From Terasakiispira papahanaumokuakeensis (GTDB taxonomy: Bacteria; Pseudomonadota; Gammaproteobacteria; Pseudomonadales; Halomonadaceae): a stretch of 64,000 nucleotides of DNA. The translations under genes and the position numbers were made by a program. The notes under the pieces are model-generated. The model was not told where the DNA came from and searched no databases. It saw nothing but the letters and a program-made list of their open reading frames with translations. The DNA is taken from assembly GCF_001709345.1 (NCBI RefSeq), contig NZ_MDTQ01000001.1, positions 2,741,980 through 2,805,979 on the forward strand, given 5' to 3'. Shown piece after piece: positions 56,732 to 64,000 of this stretch (the stretch's first letter is position 1; every line of letters starts with the position of its first letter).

Positions 56732-57676
56732 TCAGACATAGTTAAAGAGTGAAAGCCCCTGAATCTGGCCAAAAGCCTGTTGACTCGCCTGTAACGACAT
56801 CTGCTGCACTTTAAATTGGCTAATCGCTTCAGCGTAATCTAGATCTTCTAAATTCGAAATGCTCTTTTTAGCGAAAGAAACAAAGTCTTCATTTGAGGAT
56901 TTTAAAGAGCTTATAGTACTCTGTCTTGCCCCAACCTCAGAACGAGCCTGTAGCGCTTGATCAAAAGCAACATCAATATCATCAATACTTTTGCGGATCA
57001 TCTCCTTATCCACAACCTGATTAGTACCATTTCCGGTTGCATCAACAAGTTGCTTAACCGCCCCCATCATATTTGAAGGCAAGAGATTACCGCTGTCATC
57101 ACGAAACTCTAATAAATTACCGGCTTCATCCTTCAGGTTCTCGAAGGCTTTAGCGCCTGTCACATTAGCGGGCGTAAACACATCATCACTCACCTGTAAT
57201 TCTCGTTCGATATCATCACCTTGAAAACTCAAACCTGAATAGGCTTTTTGGTCCCCTTGGGAACCTGCAAAGATATACTCATCAGTTTCATTTTGAGTAT
57301 TCACTAAGCCTTGTAGCTGGTTCAACAACTCTTTAGCTTCAACGCCCGCCGCTTTAATTTGGTCATCGCTGTACTGATCACTACCAAGCTGTATCGCTAG
57401 CTCTTTTAACCGATTCAATACATCACCCGTTTGATCGAGTACAGATTCGGTTAAATCTAAGTTTTTATCAGCGTAATCAGCATTTCTATTATATTGCTCA
57501 ACAATAGATTGGCGTGTTTTGGTATTAAGGCTTTGTGCCGATGCCACGGGATCATCAGCAGGAGTCAGAACCCGTTTTCCGGAACTGAGTTGATCATAAG
57601 TGCTGTTCATCTTCGAGTAGGTCGACAACATATTGTCTCGACTACTGTAAAACATCTGAGCTGTAGAGAGCCTCAT
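56732..57676 (-). CDS. flgL: Hook-filament junction protein FlgL
   Basis: FlgL is the second junction protein between hook and filament. The 314-residue protein has the flagellin-like N-terminus (MRLSTAQMFYSSRDNMLS, YDQLSSGKRVLTPADDPVAS) and C-terminus (ISNLEDLDYAEAISQFKVQQ, ending GLSLFNYV). It is about 20 bases downstream of flgK. Confidence 0.95.
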   Translation of the reverse strand: MRLSTAQMFYSSRDNMLSTYSKMNSTYDQLSSGKRVLTPADDPVASAQSLNTKTRQSIVEQYNRNADYADKNLDLTESVLDQTGDVLNRLKELAIQLGSDQYSDDQIKAAGVEAKELLNQLQGLVNTQNETDEYIFAGSQGDQKAYSGLSFQGDDIERELQVSDDVFTPANVTGAKAFENLKDEAGNLLEFRDDSGNLLPSNMMGAVKQLVDATGNGTNQVVDKEMIRKSIDDIDVAFDQALQARSEVGARQSTISSLKSSNEDFVSFAKKSISNLEDLDYAEAISQFKVQQMSLQASQQAFGQIQGLSLFNYV

Positions 57677-57697
57677 AATCTCAAATCCTCCAAACAG

Positions 57698-60049
57698 TTA
57701 TCGACCGATACTCAAGATAGCGTTGAATGTTGTTTGGGCAGCGGCAATGACTTGTGCAGCGGCCTGATAGGCTTGCTGGAATTTGACCAAGTTAGCCGCT
57801 TCCTCATCCATATTAACACCAGAAATAGACTCTCTTAATTGTGTCGACTGGCCGAGAATGGCATTATTGGTTTCGTTAGTGATTCGAGCTTGACTCGTTT
57901 TATTGCCCACAAATTCCACAAGCTGACTGTACGACTCTTGCAGCGAGCTGCCCCCACCATCACTAGCATCAACTAATTTATCTCTTTGCAAGCCTGCTAG
58001 CTCTAAACCATTGGCATTACCAGACTTACCCTCTGGCATGAGGGACCATGAATCCCCAGCAGCGGCAGAGTCAAAATTGATGCTCAAAACCTGGGTAGAG
58101 CCATCCCCCATATCAACGTTAAACACAGTATTACCTGTACCAGCACCGGCAACAGTGACGGTTTGATCAAGCCCGTTGGCATCAACATAAGAAAGCGTAT
58201 AGTCAGTACCATCATAGCTAATTTCGCCAGAAGGAATGATATCCGTCGCCTGGGTGACAGCGGCTGAACCAGTCGTCCCTTGACTCCCTTGAATCAACTC
58301 ACCGCCGTCAAACGAGCGCGAAAAAGTCCAGTTATCGCTATCATTACTTGCTGCTAAGGCACCCCCGGTATAATTCATTTCGAGGGTCTCGCCAGAAGTT
58401 AGGGTGAAATTCAGTGTTGCAGGCGTAGAACCGACAGCAGCATCAACAGTCACGCTTTGACTGACGCCATCTTGATCGGTGTACTCAAGTACAAATCCGC
58501 CAGTCCCCGCGGTACCAGCAGAATCATCATAGGTAATCTTAGCATTATCGGGAATATTCGTAATATCGCTCGCAGCGGTGAAATCAAGCGTAATGGCATT
58601 AGTAGCATCATTACTGCTATTGGCAACAACTTCAGACGACGTCAATGATAAACTGTCGTTATTACCGCCCCGCAAAGCGATTTTATTAATATCTTTGATC
58701 ACCGTTTCAAGTTGGCTTGCCCCGCTGCGTGCAGGACTGATCATAAACTTATCTGCTGCATTCTCACTGCCGAGTCCATTAGGAATCGAGACTTCAAAAC
58801 CTAAATCATTACCTGAGCTATCGGTAAACGTTAAATAATCATTCGGGTGATCGGCATCAGCCGCATTCGCTGCCACATTATACTGCGTGCCATCTAAACC
58901 TCTTAACGTATAGTTGCCGGCACCATCACCTTGTAGCACGTATTCATCTGTCGATAATGCACTAAGATCTGTTAGAGCCACCTGAAGCTTCCCTGCTCCT
59001 GGGCCTGCTCCGTTTGTTTGGAAGCCATTCGCTCGAGACTGCATAAAATCGATAGAATTAATATCTTTAAAGAAATCACCGCCAAGCGCATCATTCAGAT
59101 CTTTACCTTGCTGATGCTGTTCATTAAAAGCATCTGCAAAAACCATCGCAGTACGCCCTAACTCATTTAAAGAACGATCTAAAACATTTTCGCGGAATCG
59201 GAGTAACCCACCTAACTCACCACCTGTGAGCAACTGGTTGACAACTTGAGAAGACCCCGCCGGATCTCTAAACACAACGTCATGACGACCAATATCACCT
59301 TGTCCAGTCTGAACAGCCATCCGCTGCGCATCCCCACCCAATACTAAGGGCTGTCCTTTACCAATCATGACATTGATGCTATTACCATCTTGTTCAACAA
59401 CATCGACGTCGACATACTCAGACAGTTCACGCAACTTTTCATCACGAGAGTCAAGCAAGTCATTAGGTGGGTTGCCCGCCCCCTTACCATAAGCGGCAAC
59501 AATTTCATCATTCAACTTGGCAATAGAAGATGACAGCTCATTGACGCGATCTACGATAGAACTTAATTGGGTATTAATCGCATCATTCTGCTCCATCATA
59601 CGATCATAAGCCGTTTGAAAACGCTGCGTCATTCCCGTTGCAGTTGATAACACCAACTCTCTTGCAGGCTTAGATAGCGGGTCATTAGCAGCTGTTTGAA
59701 GCGCATCAAAGAAATCATTCAGCGCATTGCCTGGTGCAGAACTGTCATTTGCCAATAGGTTATCTATTTGGGAAATATTCTCTAAATAAATCTCTGCTTC
59801 CTTAGCTCTGCTCGTATCAACACGGACTTGATCTACCGCATATTTGTCGACAACGCGATTAATTACTTCCGTTCTAGAGCCACTCCCCATCGCACCATAA
59901 CCGTGATAACTGGCCGAGTTCGTCACTTGTTCAGCACGTTGGCGAGAATATCCTGGCGTATCAATATTGCTAATATTATGGCCAGTTACTGTCAAATTAT
60001 TGCGGCTTGATCGAATCCCAGTCAATCCAATATTCAGTAAATCAGCCAT
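57698..60049 (-). CDS. flgK: Hook-filament junction protein FlgK with long insertion
   Basis: FlgK is the first junction protein. The 783-residue product has the typical N-terminus (MADLLNIGLTGIRSSRNNLT, HNISNIDTPGYSRQR) and the C-terminus (GVNMDEEAANLVKFQQAYQA, ending AILSIGR). It is longer than most relatives because the middle (about 350-690) contains Asp/Ser/Thr/Gly-rich beta-type segments, two of which share text like YTDQDGVSQSVTV and YVDANGLDQTVTV, suggesting a duplicated module. Confidence 0.94.
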   Translation of the reverse strand: MADLLNIGLTGIRSSRNNLTVTGHNISNIDTPGYSRQRAEQVTNSASYHGYGAMGSGSRTEVINRVVDKYAVDQVRVDTSRAKEAEIYLENISQIDNLLANDSSAPGNALNDFFDALQTAANDPLSKPARELVLSTATGMTQRFQTAYDRMMEQNDAINTQLSSIVDRVNELSSSIAKLNDEIVAAYGKGAGNPPNDLLDSRDEKLRELSEYVDVDVVEQDGNSINVMIGKGQPLVLGGDAQRMAVQTGQGDIGRHDVVFRDPAGSSQVVNQLLTGGELGGLLRFRENVLDRSLNELGRTAMVFADAFNEQHQQGKDLNDALGGDFFKDINSIDFMQSRANGFQTNGAGPGAGKLQVALTDLSALSTDEYVLQGDGAGNYTLRGLDGTQYNVAANAADADHPNDYLTFTDSSGNDLGFEVSIPNGLGSENAADKFMISPARSGASQLETVIKDINKIALRGGNNDSLSLTSSEVVANSSNDATNAITLDFTAASDITNIPDNAKITYDDSAGTAGTGGFVLEYTDQDGVSQSVTVDAAVGSTPATLNFTLTSGETLEMNYTGGALAASNDSDNWTFSRSFDGGELIQGSQGTTGSAAVTQATDIIPSGEISYDGTDYTLSYVDANGLDQTVTVAGAGTGNTVFNVDMGDGSTQVLSINFDSAAAGDSWSLMPEGKSGNANGLELAGLQRDKLVDASDGGGSSLQESYSQLVEFVGNKTSQARITNETNNAILGQSTQLRESISGVNMDEEAANLVKFQQAYQAAAQVIAAAQTTFNAILSIGR

Positions 60050-60176
60050 AATCGTATCCTTATAATGGTTGTACGCTCAAAGTGCGCACAAAACTACTTA
60101 TATTATTTAACAATCAACATCAACAAGACTAACAACTTTAAACGAGCATCAAATCATGACGCATTTTGATACCCCA

Positions 60177-61295
60177 TCATTCTAATATTTGATTTGCCCC
60201 ATTCGATGCTGTTTGATCTTTTAAATCATTAATAGTCTGATTGAATGGATCACTATCGAGTATTTTCAAAATTTTATTGGCATATTGTGGATCAGTTGCA
60301 TATCCAGAGCGCTGTAAGCCATGGGTATAAGCATGAGCATTATCGGCTTCCTGTAACGCAGCCTCATAACGTGGGTTGCTTAACAAAAAATCAGCATAAT
60401 CACGCATGCTTTCTTCAAACGATCCATAAGCACGAAAAGCAGCCTGCTCTTGCTGAGGTTGCCCATTTCGAAATTCCAACGTATTGACGTTGGCTGATTC
60501 GCCAGCCCATCGTGAATCAGCCTTAATACCAAAGAGATTAAAGCTATTACGACCATCCTCACGAGGAATCATGTAACGCCCCCACCCCGTTTCCAATGCC
60601 GATTGCGCTAACATGACTTTGGGGTCGACACCCAGTGTTTTGGCCACTTTTTCAGCGACAGGGTAAAGCGACCTCACGAAATCTTCTGGACTCTCAAAAT
60701 AGGCTCTTTTTTCCGCACTATTTCCATCGACCCCAAGCGGCTGCTCGCCTGCAGCCAATAGCGGTGGACGTATTCCTTCAATATCTTGAGTTTCTAATGT
60801 ATAGGTAGGCAAGGTATGAGGCATGGCAGTACTTGTCATACGTCGAGCCTGAAGCGCCTGCTGAATGTGATCAGCGGCCGCCGCGATATCGGCCTCAGAA
60901 GCATCACGTTTAAGCAATTGCGACACTTCAGATGAAGGTTCATGGTCACCTGAAGCTTTATCACCTAACTGCTGAACAAGCGCTTGTGCAATCCCGAAGC
61001 CACCATGACCATGATCTTCAGCCAAAGCGACTGACATTTGCTCATCCATCATGCCTTGATAAAACTTCATCTGTTGCGAGCTGAAATAGCTGTTCTCGCC
61101 CGAAATCAGATCATTGGCATCACGTGCACTTTTCAGCACCATCTGAATGAAGAGTGCTTCGAATTGACGTGCCGTTTCTTGTAAGGCTTCTGGGCTATCG
61201 CCACCCTGTTTAAGCGACTGGAGTCCCTTCAAGTCATGATAACTCGAAGTTTGAAACTGAGTTTTTGGCAGCACACCACTTTTATCGCCCAGCAT
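60177..61295 (-). CDS. flgJ: Rod cap and peptidoglycan hydrolase FlgJ
   Basis: FlgJ caps the growing rod and cuts peptidoglycan. The 372-residue protein has an N-terminal rod-binding domain (about 25-105, with ARQFEALFIQMVLKSAR) and a C-terminal glucosaminidase domain (about 205-345) with catalytic Glu235 in AQSALETGWGR and DSRWAGESANVNTLEFR. A linker of about 90 residues lies between. Dual-domain FlgJ is typical of gammaproteobacteria. Confidence 0.94.
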   Translation of the reverse strand: MLGDKSGVLPKTQFQTSSYHDLKGLQSLKQGGDSPEALQETARQFEALFIQMVLKSARDANDLISGENSYFSSQQMKFYQGMMDEQMSVALAEDHGHGGFGIAQALVQQLGDKASGDHEPSSEVSQLLKRDASEADIAAAADHIQQALQARRMTSTAMPHTLPTYTLETQDIEGIRPPLLAAGEQPLGVDGNSAEKRAYFESPEDFVRSLYPVAEKVAKTLGVDPKVMLAQSALETGWGRYMIPREDGRNSFNLFGIKADSRWAGESANVNTLEFRNGQPQQEQAAFRAYGSFEESMRDYADFLLSNPRYEAALQEADNAHAYTHGLQRSGYATDPQYANKILKILDSDPFNQTINDLKDQTASNGANQILE

Positions 61296-61340
61296 CTCAC
61301 CGACCCCTTGAAGATAAACAACGAAGATCCTGTCGTATGA

Positions 61341-62453
61341 TCAAATCACGACCAGTTCTGCCTTAAGCGCGCCTGCCTGCTTAAGCGCTTCTAAGATAGC
61401 CATTAAATCTCCTGGCGCAGCACCTACCTGGTTAACCGCTTGAACCAGCTGATCCAGGGTGACGCCTGCATCAAATTTAAACATACGCCCATCACCCTGC
61501 TGCACATTCACCTGTGATTGAGGCGTTACCGTCGTATCTCCGTCACTTAGCGCATTAGGCTGACTCACTTGGGGATTCTCATTAATCGTGACAGTTAATC
61601 CACCATGCGTTACAGCCGCAGGCGAAACACGGACATTTTGTCCAATAATAATGGTGCCGGTCCTAGAGTTTATGATGACACGCGCTTTGGCTTCAGCCGG
61701 ATCCACTTCTAGGTTTTCTAATACCGATAAATAACTGACTCGCTGGCTTGAGTCTCTTGGTGCCCGAACACGAATAGAGGTCGCGTCCAAAGCTTGAGCG
61801 ACATCGGGGCCCATCAGGTCATTAATTTGTTCAGCAACACGGCGTGCAGTCGTAAAGTCGGGATAGTTAAGATTTAATGTAAGCGAATCGCCTTTGGCAA
61901 AAAAGTTAGGTATTGATCTTTCAACCGTTGCACCGCCGGGGATTCGTCCAACACTTGGGACATTAACCGTAATCTTAGAGCCATCTGCACCCGAAGCGCC
62001 AAAACCACCCACCACCAAGCTGCCTTGAGCCACTGCATAGGTATTACCATCAGCGCCTTTCAAGGGCGTCATCAGCAAGGTTCCACCCCGCAAGCTATCA
62101 GCATTACCAATCGATGAAACCGTAATATCAATGGCCTGACCTGGCTTTGAAAAAGGGGGCAACTCAGCACTGACAGTAACGGCTGCGACATTTTCTGAAT
62201 CGGGGTTAACACCAGGTGGCAATGTAATCCCGAACTGAGTCATCATGTTGGCAAAGGTCTGATCCGTAAAAGGCGCATCATCTCCGGTACCATTCAAACC
62301 CACGACAAGTCCATAACCGATCAGCTGGTTATTACGCACACCTTGAACCGACGTGATATCTTTAAGTCGATCAGCCTGCGCCAAGGGTGCAAATGCAGCG
62401 ACCACAAGCGCCACTAAGCAGCATACGCGGGCAGGTATTTTGAACGCTTTCAT
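61341..62453 (-). CDS. flgI: Flagellar P-ring protein FlgI
   Basis: FlgI forms the P ring in the peptidoglycan layer. I choose the ATG at 62453 ([10 protein letters not shown]) because it gives a normal signal peptide ending APLAQA before [20 protein letters not shown]; the frame is open to 62510. The product has 370 residues, of standard length, with [20 protein letters not shown] and the C-terminal [22 protein letters not shown]. It follows flgH closely. Confidence 0.95.
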   Translation of the reverse strand: MKAFKIPARVCCLVALVVAAFAPLAQADRLKDITSVQGVRNNQLIGYGLVVGLNGTGDDAPFTDQTFANMMTQFGITLPPGVNPDSENVAAVTVSAELPPFSKPGQAIDITVSSIGNADSLRGGTLLMTPLKGADGNTYAVAQGSLVVGGFGASGADGSKITVNVPSVGRIPGGATVERSIPNFFAKGDSLTLNLNYPDFTTARRVAEQINDLMGPDVAQALDATSIRVRAPRDSSQRVSYLSVLENLEVDPAEAKARVIINSRTGTIIIGQNVRVSPAAVTHGGLTVTINENPQVSQPNALSDGDTTVTPQSQVNVQQGDGRMFKFDAGVTLDQLVQAVNQVGAAPGDLMAILEALKQAGALKAELVVI

Positions 62454-62513
62454 TAAGCTCAATGACTCCACCTTATTGCCTTTCGTCTTTTCAATGACCA
62501 TTCTGATCACCCC

Positions 62514-63182
62514 TCAGAAAGGCCACCAGCCGCTATTGAAGAAGCGTGTTAGCCAACCTTGCTTGTTGGAATCAGCCAAATCACCCGTGCCGCTGTAAGT
62601 CAAGCGAGCATCGGCTAGGTGCCTTGAAGCCACCGTATTATTCGGCTGAATATCATCCGGCCGCACAATGCCAGAGACACGAATAAACTCTGAACCCTGG
62701 TTCAAATTAAGCCACTTTTCACCCCGGACCTGTAAATTCCCGTTCGGCAATACTTGATGTACTGTGACCGTAATCTGACCCGTCAAGCTATTACTTTGGT
62801 CAGCACTACTATCACCTTTAAAGTCACTGGAACCATCAAAGCTAGTCCCCAAGTTCATACGTGTTCGCCCAAAAACAGTCGGCGTAGGTAAATCAATATT
62901 TGATTCACGCTTGATGTCCGTTTTGGCCGACTTGGTCGAACTTGTTTGCTCTTGAAGCACAATCGTGATCACGTCACCCACACGGTATGCTTTGCGATCA
63001 CCAAATAGCTGTTGGCTATACTGCTGCTGGTAAAGTGACCCATCTGCCGGAGGAGGTGGTTCCATGCTGCTAGGCTGAACCGGCGCATAGTATGGATCAC
63101 CAGCTTCAACGACAGGCTCTGAGCCGACACAGGCCGTCAACCCAAAAACAGAACAGATCAGACTTAACTTTAACCAGCGCAT
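62514..63182 (-). CDS. flgH: Flagellar L-ring lipoprotein FlgH
   Basis: FlgH forms the L ring in the outer membrane. The ATG at 63182 with an AGAGGT site gives 222 residues. The signal is a lipoprotein type with lipobox LTAC (Cys about residue 18). Family motifs are present: LFGDRKAYRVGDVITIVLQE, LNQGSEFIRVSGIVRPDDI and LADARLTYSGTGDLAD, ending WWPF. An upstream GTG/ATG would add non-family sequence. Confidence 0.96.
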   Translation of the reverse strand: MRWLKLSLICSVFGLTACVGSEPVVEAGDPYYAPVQPSSMEPPPPADGSLYQQQYSQQLFGDRKAYRVGDVITIVLQEQTSSTKSAKTDIKRESNIDLPTPTVFGRTRMNLGTSFDGSSDFKGDSSADQSNSLTGQITVTVHQVLPNGNLQVRGEKWLNLNQGSEFIRVSGIVRPDDIQPNNTVASRHLADARLTYSGTGDLADSNKQGWLTRFFNSGWWPF

Positions 63183-63247
63183 GGTGTGACCTCTATATCC
63201 AGCTATCCGAAACTCAGACCTATTGTAACGGATAGCCCAACCTCTCA

Positions 63248-64000
63248 TTAGAGGGTTTGTGTCAGGTTGCGTAGCATTTCATCAGCAGTAGAGACGACCT
63301 TAGTATTCATCTCATAGGCTCGTTGGGTCGTGATCATATCCACCATTTCTTCAACCGCACTCACATTAGACTGCTCCAGAGCCCCTTGAGTCACTGCGCC
63401 AAAGCCATCTTCCCCACCGACACCGACATTGGGAGCACCCGAGCCCGCGGTCTCTTTAAAGATATTGTTACCCATTGCCATCAGGCCTGCTGGATTAATG
63501 AAATCCACCACGTCAATTTGACCGATTTGCTGAGGATTGGCGGTATCCCCATCAGTGATCACCTCAACAGTACCATCTTGACCGATAGTGAGGTCTGTTG
63601 TGTTATCGGGCACCACGATTTCTGGATCAAGAGGCAATCCATTAGTATTGACAACACGGCCTTCCGAGTCCAAATGAAATTGACCATTTCGGGTATAAGC
63701 CACATCACCATCGGGTGTAGCTAAACGGAAGAAACCACGACCATTAATCATGATATCCAGCGTCTGACTGGTCGTATTCACATTCCCTTCAGTGAACTGC
63801 TTTTGCGTACCGGCAACACGGACACCAGTACCTAGCTGTAAGCCTGACGGAATCTGTGCATTATCCCCATTTTCAGTACCGGGCATTCTTTTGATCTGGT
63901 AGAGCAGGTCTTCAAAAACGGCACGCTCACGTTTAAAGCCCACCGTGTTCACGTTGGCCAAGTTATTCGAAATGGTGGACAGTTTAGTGTCCATCGCATT
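63248..64000 (-). CDS. flgG: Flagellar distal rod protein FlgG (start cut by window edge)
   Basis: FlgG builds the distal rod. The window holds about 250 residues; the first ten to fifteen are beyond the right edge, so the Met near the edge (63994) is not the true start. Motifs include LSTISNNLANVNTVGFKRER and QIPSGLQLGTGVRVAGTQKQ, and the C-terminal ALEQSNVSAVEEMVDMITTQ and YEMNTKVVSTADEMLRNLTQ. It is 65 bases upstream of flgH. Confidence 0.95.
   Translation of the reverse strand, partial: NAMDTKLSTISNNLANVNTVGFKRERAVFEDLLYQIKRMPGTENGDNAQIPSGLQLGTGVRVAGTQKQFTEGNVNTTSQTLDIMINGRGFFRLATPDGDVAYTRNGQFHLDSEGRVVNTNGLPLDPEIVVPDNTTDLTIGQDGTVEVITDGDTANPQQIGQIDVVDFINPAGLMAMGNNIFKETAGSGAPNVGVGGEDGFGAVTQGALEQSNVSAVEEMVDMITTQRAYEMNTKVVSTADEMLRNLTQTL

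Overview
This window is one long flagellar and chemotaxis locus from a Gram-negative gammaproteobacterium with a polar-flagellum-type gene set. Gene order (ccm genes next to fliK2/flhB2, cheW-parP-parC, cheB, cheA, cheZ, cheY, fliA, flhF, flhA and so on) resembles Pseudomonas, Vibrio and the Oceanospirillales. An Oceanospirillales-like marine or halophilic bacterium is my best guess, but it is inferred only from gene order and protein similarity. There is no rRNA, tRNA, CRISPR array or intact insertion sequence.

Layout. 1-3534 (minus strand): the cytochrome c maturation operon ccmA-B-C-D-E and the start of ccmF. 3711-6065 (plus): a second FliK-like protein and a short FlhB C-domain paralogue. 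6094-13947 (minus, transcribed right to left): cheY-cheZ-cheA-cheB-parC-parP-cheW-DUF2802. 14016-33345 (minus): fliE-F-G-H-I-J-K-L-M-N-O-P-Q-R-flhB-flhA-flhF-fliA, the basal body, switch, export gate and sigma-28. 33701-36180 (minus): the two-component pair fleS/fleR that activates sigma-54 flagellar promoters. 36181-51159: an AT-rich island with broken transposase genes near both edges. It encodes a legionaminic-acid-type nonulosonate pathway (legB, legC, legG, legI, legH, ptmE, legF), an unknown 170-residue protein and a 1174-residue multidomain glycosyltransferase. 51228-56615 (plus): flagellin, flaG, fliD, fliS, a second flagellin, a second fliS and a fliT-like gene. 56732-64000 (minus): flgL, flgK, flgJ, flgI, flgH and part of flgG.

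How it fits together. FleS/FleR would switch on sigma-54 promoters, visible before fliE, fliK and the second flagellin. FliA made in the process would read the near-perfect sigma-28 promoter before the first flagellin. The rod, hook and export genes build the basal body, and FlhF places it at the pole. ParC/ParP would place the CheA/CheW arrays there too. The island would make CMP-activated legionaminic acid or a relative, and the large glycosyltransferase would put it on the short flagellins. No Maf-type transferase is present.

Most notable points: flhG/fleN and fleQ are absent from the positions where relatives keep them; FliH carries a disordered tail of about 350 residues; the CheA linker has three copies of a motif like the CheY-binding peptides of FliM and CheZ; the flagellar glycosylation operon ends in an unknown gene plus an unusual giant glycosyltransferase; and the two flagellins are under different sigma factors.
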